In this document: piece by piece, positions 35,114 through 43,618 of the stretch | Layout: the number at the start of each line of letters is the position of its first letter | How positions within the stretch are numbered: the stretch's first letter is position 1 | Assembly: GCF_023238625.1 (NCBI RefSeq) | Contig: NZ_CP096670.1 | Span: 342,501-406,500, forward strand | DNA length: 64,000 nt | Origin: Agarivorans sp. TSD2052 | Lineage (GTDB): Bacteria; Pseudomonadota; Gammaproteobacteria; Enterobacterales; Celerinatantimonadaceae | Reading direction: 5' to 3' | Made by a program: the position numbers and the translations under genes | Notes under the pieces: model-generated | What the model saw: only the letters and a program-made list of their open reading frames with translations | Database searches by the model: none | Told to the model about the DNA's origin: nothing

Positions 35114-36961
35114 TTAGTCTAGTTTGCTTTGATCGCGTATCGCGCCTTTGTCGGCGCTGGTGGCGAAGTGAGCGTACATTTTAAGTGAGGTGCTAACTTC
35201 ACGAATACGGCCAACAGGTCGCCATGCATCGCTGCCTTTTGCTTCCATCGCTGCACGTCGCTCAGACAGTTCAACATCGCTGACCTCGAGGCTAATGCTA
35301 CGCTCAGGAATATTGATGTCGATAATATCGCCTGGCTCAACTAAAGCGACGATACCACCGCTGGCGGCCTCTGGTGAGACATGGCCAATAGATAAGCCAG
35401 AAGTACCGCCAGAGAAGCGTCCGTCAGTCAATAAGGCACACTTCTTACCCAGTCCCATCGACTTAAGGTAAGAGGTTGGGTAGAGCATTTCTTGCATACC
35501 AGGGCCACCTTTAGGGCCTTCGTAGCGAATTAGCACCACGTCACCGGCTTTTACTGTGCCATCTAAAATACCAGCCACCGCGTCATCTTGGCTTTCAAAG
35601 ATACAAGCCGGACCGCGGAACACAAGATTGTCGTCATCGACACCAGCGGTTTTAACAATACACCCATCTAGGGCGATGTTACCTTTCAATACGGCCAAGC
35701 CACCTTCTAAGCTAAAGGCATTCTCTAGGCTGCGAATACACCCCTCTGCGCGGTCTTGGTCTAAGGTGTCCCAACGACAATCTTGGCTAAAGGCTTTAGT
35801 GGTGCGAATACCCGCTGGCCCGGCTCGGTAAAAGTCTAATACCGCTTCATCTTGGGTTTGCATCACGTCCCATTTAGCCAAGGTATCGGCCATGGTTTCG
35901 CCCATTACGTTTGGCTCATCACGGTTAATTAATCCGGCGCGGTCTAGCTCACCTAAAATACCCATAATCCCGCCAGCGCGGTGCACGTCTTCCATATGGT
36001 ATTTGTTGGTGGACGGGGCCACTTTACATAACTGAGGCACCTTGCGAGATAACTGGTCCATATGGTCCATGTTGTAATCTACGCCTGCTTCTTGGGCGGC
36101 TGCTAATAGGTGTAATACGGTGTTGGTTGAGCCACCCATCGCGACATCAAGGGTCATAGCGTTTTCAAAGGACTTAAAGGTAGCGATTGAGCGTGGCAAA
36201 GCACTTTCGTCATCTTGTTGGTAGTAGCGAGTACATAAATCAACGATACGTTTCCCCGCGTTTACAAACAATTTTTCGCGGTCGGCGTGAGTGGCTAGCA
36301 TTGAACCATTACCTGGTTGAGCTAAACCTAGCGCTTCGGTTAAACAGTTCATCGAGTTAGCGGTGAACATGCCAGAACAAGAGCCGCAAGTTGGGCAAGC
36401 GCTGCGTTCTACTTTTTCACTGTCTTCGTCTGATACATTTTGATCGGCACCCATTACCATTGCGTCTACCAAATCAAGTTTAATGATTTGATCGCTTAGT
36501 TTGGTTTTACCGGCTTCCATTGGGCCGCCAGAAACAAAGATAACCGGAATATTGATCCGCATCGCGGCCATTAACATTCCCGGAGTAATCTTGTCACAGT
36601 TAGAAATACATACCATGGCATCGGCGCAGTGTGCGTTCACCATGTATTCTACTGAGTCGGCAATAAGGTCGCGTGACGGCAAGCTGTACAACATGCCGCC
36701 GTGGCCCATGGCAATACCGTCGTCGACAGCAATCGTGTTGAATTCTTTGGCTACACCGCCTGCGTCTTCAATAGACCTAGCCACTAATTGACCTAAATCT
36801 TTAAGGTGAACGTGACCTGGTACAAACTGAGTGAATGAGTTCACTACCGCGATAATCGGCTTACCAAAATCTTCTTCTTTGGTTCCTGTTGCCCGCCAAA
36901 GGGCGCGCGCTCCGGCCATGTTACGGCCTTCGGTGGTGGTGGCACTTCGCAGTTTAGGCAT
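35114..36961 (-). CDS. ilvD: Dihydroxy-acid dehydratase
   Basis: A 615-residue iron-sulfur dehydratase that makes 2-oxo acids from dihydroxy acids in isoleucine and valine synthesis. Cluster-binding cysteines lie in NCDKITPGM and [18 protein letters not shown]. The N-terminus [20 protein letters not shown] is as expected. The length is close to E. coli IlvD (616). GGAGTAAACC precedes the ATG. It follows ilvM by 36 nt, so the two are co-transcribed. Confidence 0.96.
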   Translation of the reverse strand: MPKLRSATTTEGRNMAGARALWRATGTKEEDFGKPIIAVVNSFTQFVPGHVHLKDLGQLVARSIEDAGGVAKEFNTIAVDDGIAMGHGGMLYSLPSRDLIADSVEYMVNAHCADAMVCISNCDKITPGMLMAAMRINIPVIFVSGGPMEAGKTKLSDQIIKLDLVDAMVMGADQNVSDEDSEKVERSACPTCGSCSGMFTANSMNCLTEALGLAQPGNGSMLATHADREKLFVNAGKRIVDLCTRYYQQDDESALPRSIATFKSFENAMTLDVAMGGSTNTVLHLLAAAQEAGVDYNMDHMDQLSRKVPQLCKVAPSTNKYHMEDVHRAGGIMGILGELDRAGLINRDEPNVMGETMADTLAKWDVMQTQDEAVLDFYRAGPAGIRTTKAFSQDCRWDTLDQDRAEGCIRSLENAFSLEGGLAVLKGNIALDGCIVKTAGVDDDNLVFRGPACIFESQDDAVAGILDGTVKAGDVVLIRYEGPKGGPGMQEMLYPTSYLKSMGLGKKCALLTDGRFSGGTSGLSIGHVSPEAASGGIVALVEPGDIIDINIPERSISLEVSDVELSERRAAMEAKGSDAWRPVGRIREVSTSLKMYAHFATSADKGAIRDQSKLD

Positions 36962-36997
36962 TGCGGTTTACTCCGTTAATCTGTGTTTGCTAATTGT

Positions 36998-37270
36998 TTA
37001 AGCTATAGCCACTGTTGGGCTAGCTACAGCTTGTAATTGTTTTAATTGCACTTGTTCAACATCGAACAACTTAACCAGTTGATTGGCGAGTTGAGCGATG
37101 GGCCGCTCACTGCTAACCCTCAATTCAATCGCATAAGATGCAGGCTGTTGAGTGTTGATATGCTCAATGTGCATCGATTGTACTAAAAAACCACGGTGAC
37201 GTGTCACCCGTAATACACGTTCTAGTACATCGGCTTGGCTTTGGGTTGTAATGGTTAGTGAATGTTGCAT
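36998..37270 (-). CDS. ilvM: Acetolactate synthase small subunit
   Basis: A 90-residue ACT-like regulatory subunit that pairs with IlvG. SLTITTQSQADVLERVLRVTRHRGF is the conserved start, and the length agrees with E. coli IlvM (87). The ATG at 37270 overlaps the TAA of ilvG by one base (TAATG), giving tight coupling. A start at 37324 would lie wholly inside ilvG and is unlikely. It sits between ilvG and ilvD. Confidence 0.93.
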   Translation of the reverse strand: MQHSLTITTQSQADVLERVLRVTRHRGFLVQSMHIEHINTQQPASYAIELRVSSERPIAQLANQLVKLFDVEQVQLKQLQAVASPTVAIA

Positions 37271-38928
37271 TAGCAGTCCTCCATCATTTTGTCGTTGGCC
37301 ACACCCGGTGGCACCAATGGCCATACGTTTTCTTCTGCATCAATCAGTACATGTAGTAAGTAGGGACCTTCGCTGTCGAGCATCCGTTGCAAGGCTGCGT
37401 GTACGTCAATTTTGTTACTAATGGTTTCACCAGGAATATCGAAAGCTGAGGCCATTTTCACAAAATCGGGATTGTCATCAAGAATGGTTTCGCTAAAGCG
37501 ACCATTAAAGAATAAGTTTTGCCATTGGCGAACCATGCCCAAACGATTATTGTCGATTAGCAACATTTTTACCGGAAGCTTGGCGCGCTTAATCGTAGTG
37601 AGCTCTTGTACGTTCATCATGAATGAACCATCACCCGATACATTGATGACCGTATCGTTAGGGCGAGCAAACTGAGCACCAATGGCTGCGGGCAAGCCAA
37701 AACCCATCGTACCTAAGCCTGCGCTAGACAGGTGGTTTTCAGGCCCATCAAATTGCATGTGCTGAGCCACCCACATTTGGTGTTGGCCAACATCACAGGC
37801 AACCACGGTATTGTTGTCGATCATTTTACTTAAGTCATTAAGCATACTGGGGGCAAAAATATGCGAGCCTGGGTGGTCGTAGCGCCAAACAAAGTCGTGT
37901 TTACGCTGATCGACAATCTGTTGCCAAGGCTTAATGTCGCATAAGCAGTGTAGGGCTGGCAGTGTCAGTTTTAAGTCGCTGTCTAGTGCAACGTCGGGGT
38001 CGCGACGTTTACCAAATTCACTGGCATCCGCATCTAGGTGAATCACTTTGGCATTGGGGGCAAATTCGTCTAATTTCCCGGTTACGCGGTCGTCAAAGCG
38101 CGCACCGATAACCAACAGTAAATCTGTCTCTTGAACGCTGATATTAGCCGCTTTAGTACCATGCATACCTAACATACCCAAGTAATGGGGTTGCTGTTCT
38201 GTGACTGAGCCAATGCCTTTGAGAGTGCATACACTAGGGATTCGGCTGTAATCTAGAAATTCGCGTAACTCAGTTACCGCATTGGCCATGCCGACTCCAC
38301 CGCCTATGTAGGCAATGGGTTGTTTAGCATCAGCGAGTAGACGTTTGGCCTTAGCTAGCAGGCTAGGTTCTGGATCACCCGCAGGCGGGTGGCTTGCGAT
38401 ATAAGCCAAGCTTTCTTCAACCTCAGCCAACTGAATGTCTTTAGGTACATCAATCAACACTGGGCCGGGACGACCACTGGTGGCAATTTCAAAGGCTTGC
38501 TCAATAGTACGTTTTAGTTCTTTAACATCAGTCACCATAAAGCTGTGCTTGGTTACCGATAAAGACATACCTAATACATCAACCTCTTGGAAAGCATCGG
38601 TACCAATCACCGCTTGCGCCACTTGGCCCGTGATCGCCACTAGCGGAATAGAGTCGAGTTGTGCTTCGGCTAACCCGGTGACCAAATTGGTAGCGCCTGG
38701 GCCCGAGGTAGCGATACATACACCTACTTTTATTCCTCGGTTGGCACCCGCGCGCGCATAGCCTACAGCGGCCATTGCTGCGCCTTGCTCGTGACGCGTG
38801 AGCATGTGCTTGACTCCACCATCATAAAGCGCGTCGTAGAGCGGCATAATTGCCCCGCCCGGATAACCAAATACCTGATCAACGCCCTGTTGTTTCAGGC
38901 TTGCTACAATTTGTTGTGCACCATTCAT
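37270..38928 (-). CDS. ilvG: Acetolactate synthase II large subunit
   Basis: A 552-residue thiamine-diphosphate enzyme that condenses pyruvate with pyruvate or 2-oxobutanoate. The N-terminal [14 protein letters not shown] and HEQGAAMAA are typical, and the ThDP motif is [12 protein letters not shown] with [11 protein letters not shown] following. The frame is intact, unlike in E. coli K-12, where ilvG is broken. AAGGAAG precedes the ATG. An ilvL leader and attenuator lie directly upstream. Confidence 0.96.
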   Translation of the reverse strand: MNGAQQIVASLKQQGVDQVFGYPGGAIMPLYDALYDGGVKHMLTRHEQGAAMAAVGYARAGANRGIKVGVCIATSGPGATNLVTGLAEAQLDSIPLVAITGQVAQAVIGTDAFQEVDVLGMSLSVTKHSFMVTDVKELKRTIEQAFEIATSGRPGPVLIDVPKDIQLAEVEESLAYIASHPPAGDPEPSLLAKAKRLLADAKQPIAYIGGGVGMANAVTELREFLDYSRIPSVCTLKGIGSVTEQQPHYLGMLGMHGTKAANISVQETDLLLVIGARFDDRVTGKLDEFAPNAKVIHLDADASEFGKRRDPDVALDSDLKLTLPALHCLCDIKPWQQIVDQRKHDFVWRYDHPGSHIFAPSMLNDLSKMIDNNTVVACDVGQHQMWVAQHMQFDGPENHLSSAGLGTMGFGLPAAIGAQFARPNDTVINVSGDGSFMMNVQELTTIKRAKLPVKMLLIDNNRLGMVRQWQNLFFNGRFSETILDDNPDFVKMASAFDIPGETISNKIDVHAALQRMLDSEGPYLLHVLIDAEENVWPLVPPGVANDKMMEDC

Positions 38929-38952
38929 TACTACTTCCTTTCCACCGTTAAC

Positions 38953-38985
38953 AAAAAACCCCCGAGCCTTTCAGCGCGGGGGTTT
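38953..38985 (-). terminator. ilvG attenuator terminator
   Basis: On the minus strand AACCCCCG (38978-38985) and CGGGGGTT enclose a loop and are followed by TTTTTT. It sits between the leader ORF and ilvG, exactly where the ilvGMEDA attenuator lies in enterobacteria. Confidence 0.9.
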
Positions 38986-39006
38986 GGTGTTGTGTGCTCG
39001 TTTCAG

Positions 39007-39087
39007 TTACAACAGCGCTTCCCCGCGAGGTGATAGGATAATCACCACAAGGACGACGCTAATAATTAGGGCAACTGAAAAAGACAT
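39007..39087 (-). CDS. ilvL: ilv operon leader peptide
   Basis: A 26-residue leader ORF rich in Ile, Val and Leu codons (VALIISVVLVVIIL), ending TAA 22 nt before the attenuator stem. Stalling at these codons when charged tRNAs are scarce should favour an antiterminator and transcription of ilvGMDA. The AGGAAAG sequence lies about 10 nt upstream of the ATG. Its length and composition are like E. coli IlvL but the sequence is different. Confidence 0.88.
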   Translation of the reverse strand: MSFSVALIISVVLVVIILSPRGEALL

Positions 39088-39425
39088 ATTTTCTACTTTC
39101 CTAGGACAATGAGTAACAAGTACCACAGTACAAAATGTGATTCAAGTCGGCTTTGCTTGTGTAAAGCTCTGCTGGTTGATGGCTAAATGAACGATTTGCA
39201 GGTTAAGTGGTTGGTGATAATTAATTATTTGGTTTTATCTTCCGTCTAAGTGTTTTGTTGTGGTTATATATGTTGGATTTGCAGCATAATTCTCAGCGTG
39301 AAATTGATGTTATTTTTCGTCATTTTTTGTTTTGTTTGATAGGCCTTGGCGTGGCTTAATGGCTTTCCCTGAGTAGGGCTTTTCTATAATCTTTAACTGT
39401 GGCTGTTTAAAAAGGAGTGTAAGCG
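39088..39425. other. Intergenic region between ilvL and the DUF192 gene
   Basis: A 338-nt divergent region holding the ilv promoter near 39117-39145 and the promoter of the DUF192 gene. AT-rich towards the right. I see no other gene. Confidence 0.5.
39117..39145 (-). promoter_or_regulatory. Candidate ilv promoter
   Basis: On the minus strand TTGAAT (39145-39140) and TACTTG (39122-39117) are spaced 17 nt apart, about 30 nt before the leader ATG. The -10 is a weak match, so this is tentative. Confidence 0.35.
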
Positions 39426-39863
39426 GTGAAATGCAAACGAGTACAAGGCATGTTTATTTTGGTATTGCTGCTAATTAATAGTGCTTGTGCAACCCAACCG
39501 TTTGCCCATGTTGAGGTGAGTGTGCATCAACGCACTTACCAGTTGGAGTATGCGCTCGATCAGCAGCAGCGAGCTAAAGGTTTAATGCACCGTCGAAGCT
39601 TGTGTGAAAACTGCGGTATGTTGTTTAATTTTCAACAGTCAAAGAAGGCCAAGTTATGGATGAAAGACACCTTTATCCCCTTGGATGTGGCTTTTATTCG
39701 CAAAGACGGAACCATCATGGAGATCCGGGCTATGCAGCCTCATGACACAAGATTGACCCAAGCTTCGCAAAATATTCTTTATGCTTGGGAGATGCAGCAA
39801 ACTTGGTTTGATAAAAATGCTATCAAGGTCGGAGACATCGTAAATATAAAGCTATTAGAATAA
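39426..39863 (+). CDS. Exported DUF192 protein
   Basis: A 145-residue exported protein. The N-terminal signal ends near INSACATQ, which could be a poor lipobox. Mature DUF192 features are RAKGLMHRRSL, GMLFNF and LWMKDTFIPLDVAFI, the conserved core. Function is unknown; this family is widespread in bacteria and archaea. The start is GTG with AAGGAG at 39411-39416, 9 nt upstream. Two cysteines (LCENCG) lie near the core. Confidence 0.85.
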   Translation: MKCKRVQGMFILVLLLINSACATQPFAHVEVSVHQRTYQLEYALDQQQRAKGLMHRRSLCENCGMLFNFQQSKKAKLWMKDTFIPLDVAFIRKDGTIMEIRAMQPHDTRLTQASQNILYAWEMQQTWFDKNAIKVGDIVNIKLLE

Positions 39864-39933
39864 CTTATTGATTATAAATAGGTTCAGCTGGGTCTTTAGA
39901 TGCAGCAGCAAACCTTAACTGAAAGAGGTAGGC

Positions 39934-40524
39934 ATGACTGAAAAAGAAAAAATGTTAGCCGGCAAGCTGTACTTGGCCTTTGATGGTGAGCTGGTGGAAG
40001 ATCGCCATCAAGCTAAATCTTTATGTTATGAGCTTAATCTATTACACCCAGAAGAAGACTTGCGCGCAGAAGTGCTCGCTGAACTATTGCCAAACAGTTT
40101 AGACCCATGGATCGAACCAAGCTTCTTTTGTGATTACGGCTACAACATTACTACCGGCAAAAATTTCTATGCTAATCATGGTTGTGTGATTCTTGATGGC
40201 GCGCCAGTCACCATTGGCGATGACGTGATGTTCGCACCAGCGGTCAATATATCAACCGCCACCCACCCACTTAATGCTAAACAGCGCACTGAAGGTTTGG
40301 AGCAAGCGTTGCCAGTCACCATTGGCAGTCGTGTATGGGTAGGCATGGGAGCGAATATACTGCCCGGTGTTACCATTGGTGATAATGCGGTTATTGCAGC
40401 GGGTGCTTTGGTCAATAAAGATGTGGCTGCCAATACCGTAGTGGCAGGTGTACCGGCAAAATATATTCGAGATGTGCCGGAAGATGAAGGCTCGCCTAAC
40501 AAGCCTTCATCTTGCATTGATTAG
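39934..40524 (+). CDS. maa: Maltose O-acetyltransferase-like (left-handed beta-helix)
   Basis: A 196-residue acyltransferase with hexapeptide repeats. Family-like parts are the N-terminus MTEKEKMLAGKLYLA, then FFCDYGYNITTGKNFYANHGCVILD, the catalytic His in TATHPLNAKQR, and VWVGMGANILPGVTIGDNAVIAAGALVNKDV. E. coli Maa acetylates maltose and other sugars; galactoside, serine or NodL-type substrates share the fold, so the specificity is uncertain. AGAGG precedes the ATG. Confidence 0.85.
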   Translation: MTEKEKMLAGKLYLAFDGELVEDRHQAKSLCYELNLLHPEEDLRAEVLAELLPNSLDPWIEPSFFCDYGYNITTGKNFYANHGCVILDGAPVTIGDDVMFAPAVNISTATHPLNAKQRTEGLEQALPVTIGSRVWVGMGANILPGVTIGDNAVIAAGALVNKDVAANTVVAGVPAKYIRDVPEDEGSPNKPSSCID

Positions 40525-40649
40525 GCTGCTTTAATCGCATTTAGTGCTGCAAAGTATTGCCTATCAATCCAATAGATATAAGCCGTTTTACTTAGTGCAG
40601 CAAGAGAGTAGTCTGAAAGGGTACCTTAAAGGACCCGTAAGGAGGTCTT

Positions 40650-41063
40650 ATGCAACAGCTTAATGTAAGACACTATATGCGTGCTCAGTTTCTTAGCTTT
40701 ACTGAAAAACAAAGTATTAACGAGGCCAGCGAAGCGTTAACTCAATCCCACCAACTGGGTGCCCCAGTGGTGGATAGTAAAGGCAAGTTGATTGGCTGGT
40801 TGTCTGAACTCGATTGTGTGACCCAAATGCTGCAGTCTGGTTATTATTGTGACCAAAGCCCCTTGGTGGCAGACATCATGCGTAAAGACGTATTAAGTGT
40901 TGGCCCCGATGATAACGTGCTCGATTTAGCGAAAAGCATGACCGACAATAAACCCAAAAGTTACCCGGTGGTAGAGAACGGTAAACTGCTTGGTTTAATT
41001 GAACGTAAATCGGTACTGGCTGCGCTTCATCAGCAGCAACAGCAGTGTTTTAACGCCAAATAA
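40650..41063 (+). CDS. CBS-pair protein
   Basis: A 137-residue protein made of two CBS motifs and little else, likely binding adenosyl nucleotides such as AMP, ATP or SAM. The first motif spans about residues 14-55 (FTEKQSINEASEALTQSHQLGAPVV), the second about 75-130 (VGPDDNVLDLAKSMTDNKPKSYPVV). It may act as a regulatory subunit, but no partner gene is adjacent. The ribosome site AAGGAGG is very strong. Confidence 0.85.
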   Translation: MQQLNVRHYMRAQFLSFTEKQSINEASEALTQSHQLGAPVVDSKGKLIGWLSELDCVTQMLQSGYYCDQSPLVADIMRKDVLSVGPDDNVLDLAKSMTDNKPKSYPVVENGKLLGLIERKSVLAALHQQQQQCFNAK

Positions 41064-41082
41064 TCGCCTTACGCTCAGACAC

Positions 41083-41130
41083 TTAATAACAATTTCACTA
41101 AAAGCCTACTAATATGTAAATTGTTATTAA
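41083..41130. repeat. 13-bp perfect inverted repeat upstream of yifB
   Basis: TTAATAACAATTT (41083-41095) and AAATTGTTATTAA (41118-41130) flank a 22-nt spacer; the right arm ends five bases before the GGGGG of the yifB ribosome site. It may be a regulator site or an RNA stem controlling yifB. Confidence 0.5.
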
Positions 41131-41143
41131 TGTTGGGGGCTTT

Positions 41144-42658
41144 ATGGGTTTAGCGATAGTTAGAACGTGTACTTTATTGGGCATGGAAGCCTTAAACGTA
41201 ACGGTGGAGGTGCATTTAGCCAATGGTTTGCCAGCATTTAACATTGTAGGCTTACCTGAAACCTCGGTGAAAGAAGCTAAAGATAGAGTGCGTAGCGCCA
41301 TTCTCAACAGTGGTTTTTCCTTTCCTGCAAAACGTATCACGGTAAACCTTGCCCCGGCAGATGTACCCAAAAGTGGCGGTCGTTTCGATTTACCCATTGC
41401 CATTGGCATTTTGGCGGCGGCTGGTGATATTCCCTTAGCATGTTTAGATGACCTCGCTTTTTGTGGCGAGTTAGCCTTATCGGGGGCAATTCGACCGGTG
41501 AACGGAGCGATCGCCACTGCGTTGTCGGTAAGTCGACAGCAATTAACCTTAGTGACAGCTGAGCAAGATGGTCTTGCTGCGGTGCGAGTTCCTGATGCAA
41601 AGGTGCATGCCAGCCCAAGTTTGCAGCAGCTTAGTGCTGGTTTAAATGGGCAAATGGCCTTTAATCTATTAGCCGCTAGCTCGGTTGAAGACAATCTAGA
41701 ACAAAGCTGGTTAGATATGGGAGATGTGCATGGCCAGCATTTAGCCAAACGGGCCCTAGAATTAGCCGCGGCAGGTTCGCATAATCTACTCATGCTGGGG
41801 CCTCCAGGTACCGGAAAAACCATGTTGGCTAGCCGTTTGCCTGGGATTTTGCCGCCTCTGAGTGAGCAGCAAGCGATCGAAGTGGCGGCGATCGCTTCGG
41901 TCAGCACTCAGCAGCGAGATTTACCGCACTGGTATGTTCCGCCATTTAGAAGCCCCCATCATAGCGCTTCTATGGTGGCCTTAGTGGGCGGTGGCTCTAA
42001 CCCTCGCCCAGGTGAAATCACTTTAGCGCATCATGGGGTATTATTTTTGGACGAGCTGCCAGAGTTTTCTCGTGCTACCCTTGATGCACTGCGCCAGCCT
42101 TTAGAGTCGGGTGAGGTGCATATTTCACGTGCCGCACTGCAAGTGCGTTTTCCTGCTCAGTTTCAATTGATTGCAGCAATGAACCCCTCTCCTTGTGGCT
42201 ATTACCAAGGCCAACAATTACGCAGTAATCCCGACCAAATTCTTAAATATTTAGGCAAATTATCGGGTCCATTTTTAGACCGTTTTGACTTGAGTGTGGA
42301 AGTAAGTGGTTTACCCAAAGGGGCACTAAGTCAGCATACCACTGGAGAGTCTAGTCAACAGATTAAGCAGCGGGTGATGATTGCGCGGCAGATCCAGTTA
42401 AGCCGTGCGGCAAAGCTAAATAGCCAATTGTCGGGTAAAGAGTTACAGCTGCATGCCGCCCTTAGCCAAGGGGATAGCGCCTTTTTGGAATCGAGCATTA
42501 CCCAATTGGGTTTGTCGGCCCGGGCTTTTCATCGAGTATGGCGCTTAGCAAGAACCATTGCCGACCTTAAACAACAAACAACGATTCAACGCAGTGATAT
42601 TGTTGAAGCCTTAAGTTACCGCGCCATGGACCGCTTACTGCATCGTTTATCAAACTAA
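41144..42658 (+). CDS. yifB: YifB/ComM Mg-chelatase-like ATPase
   Basis: A 504-residue AAA+ ATPase with an N-terminal ChlI-like domain (GLAIVRTCTLLGMEALNVTVEVH), Walker A GPPGTGKT near residue 220, Walker B LFLDELPEF near residue 302, and a C-terminal lid. Homologues (ComM) act as a branch-migration helicase in natural transformation; that role is inferred here. The length agrees with E. coli YifB (506). GGGGG precedes the ATG. In E. coli this gene also lies next to the ilv leader; here four genes separate them. Confidence 0.94.
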   Translation: MGLAIVRTCTLLGMEALNVTVEVHLANGLPAFNIVGLPETSVKEAKDRVRSAILNSGFSFPAKRITVNLAPADVPKSGGRFDLPIAIGILAAAGDIPLACLDDLAFCGELALSGAIRPVNGAIATALSVSRQQLTLVTAEQDGLAAVRVPDAKVHASPSLQQLSAGLNGQMAFNLLAASSVEDNLEQSWLDMGDVHGQHLAKRALELAAAGSHNLLMLGPPGTGKTMLASRLPGILPPLSEQQAIEVAAIASVSTQQRDLPHWYVPPFRSPHHSASMVALVGGGSNPRPGEITLAHHGVLFLDELPEFSRATLDALRQPLESGEVHISRAALQVRFPAQFQLIAAMNPSPCGYYQGQQLRSNPDQILKYLGKLSGPFLDRFDLSVEVSGLPKGALSQHTTGESSQQIKQRVMIARQIQLSRAAKLNSQLSGKELQLHAALSQGDSAFLESSITQLGLSARAFHRVWRLARTIADLKQQTTIQRSDIVEALSYRAMDRLLHRLSN

Positions 42659-43099
42659 TCAGTCAATGATTTATTCTTGAGTTAATAACGATTACCTCTA
42701 ATCTTCATCAACTTTGCGATATTGGTCCCTGATCACAGTGTAAAGAATCGCTTACAATTAATTGGCTCAATAATTGTATAGCTATTGGTGTTCAATTTAT
42801 TGACACTTACATACAATAAAGCTCAGATTGTGTTTTTATAAGTCGCTGTTTTACCAGTATTATACAAGTGACAACACAAAATAAAGATTTACTGATGTTA
42901 GCGATAAGCGCAGCAGGTCCATATAGGACAACGACAACAAAATAATAAATAGAAAAGAAGTATGGTCAGTAACATGACTTCAAGCTAACAAATGTTAAAC
43001 AAGCGTTTACAATGCTGAGGCTGTTACTTAAAGTGCAAAGGTGAATAACCCGAAGACAATAGAGGTTATCGCGCTAAAAAATATAAGGAAGGAAATACG
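42659..43099. other. Intergenic region before a small exported protein gene
   Basis: A 441-nt AT-rich gap. It contains a dyad (TACAATTA 42753-42760 with TAATTGTA 42771-42778), a -10-like TATTAT at 42858-42863, and a 16-codon ORF at 42895-42945. No other gene is evident. Confidence 0.5.
42895..42945 (+). CDS. Possible 16-residue leader peptide
   Basis: ATG to TAA encoding MLAISAAGPYRTTTTK, about 30 nt after a -10-like TATTAT. The run of four Thr codons and the position in a long 5' region resemble a leader peptide, but the ribosome site is weak and no threonine gene follows. Kept as a low-confidence call. Confidence 0.25.
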   Translation: MLAISAAGPYRTTTTK

Positions 43100-43501
43100 A
43101 TGATGAAATGGATGTTGATAGGCATTTCTCTATTGTTCGGTGTTACAAACGTAAATGCTCAAGAAGTAAGAATATGGTTACAGTCTGGCAGTGATTCGCA
43201 ATGGATGCAGTTAAACAATCTACAAATCCAAAATTCAGATGGCAGCCTTAAACAGCGCATTGTTGCTTTAGATAGTAAGGGTAAACCCTTGTTTATGCCT
43301 TTAAGTGAGTTAGCATTTATTCAAGCTGACAATAAATACTACTATGTGTCTAACCAATATGTTGCGGTAACTCATAGTGGTGCCAAGTTTAAACTGCCTA
43401 GCCGAGAAGAAGGCGCGGGTATGTTTGTCGCTGAAAATGGTTACGGCGGTTACACCAGTTTTGATTACTCGGCGCTACGTCGAATCATCTTCACCAAATA
43501 A
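43100..43501 (+). CDS. Small exported protein of unknown function
   Basis: A 133-residue protein with a signal peptide (about residues 1-20, GVTNVNA). The mature part is beta-rich: EVRIWLQSGSD, LNNLQIQNSDGSLKQRIVALDSKGKPLFMPLSEL, then a Tyr-rich stretch (DNKYYYVSNQYVAV) and GYGGYTSFDYSALRRI. No family is recognised. AAGGAAGGAAATACG precedes the ATG. A hairpin terminator follows, so it is a separate unit from recC. Confidence 0.72.
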   Translation: MMKWMLIGISLLFGVTNVNAQEVRIWLQSGSDSQWMQLNNLQIQNSDGSLKQRIVALDSKGKPLFMPLSELAFIQADNKYYYVSNQYVAVTHSGAKFKLPSREEGAGMFVAENGYGGYTSFDYSALRRIIFTK

Positions 43502-43522
43502 TCGCTTACTCCGCCAAGAAAG

Positions 43523-43578
43523 AACCTCTTTAGGGTAATTAAAATTACTCAAGCAACACTTTTTTAAGAGGTTTTTTC
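43523..43578 (+). terminator. Terminator between the small exported protein gene and recC
   Basis: AACCTCTT (43523-43530) pairs with AAGAGGTT (43566-43573), followed by TTTTT. The loop contains a second small stem (GTAAT/ATTAC). Confidence 0.65.
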
Positions 43579-43618
43579 TGGCACAATAAAGGCTGCCTAG
43601 CTCAAGGGAACAGCCTTC

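Noticed and set aside
42895-42945. SecM-like arrest peptide
   Set aside because: The sequence has AAGPY but lacks the RAGP context and no secretion gene follows, so only a weak leader-peptide idea is kept.
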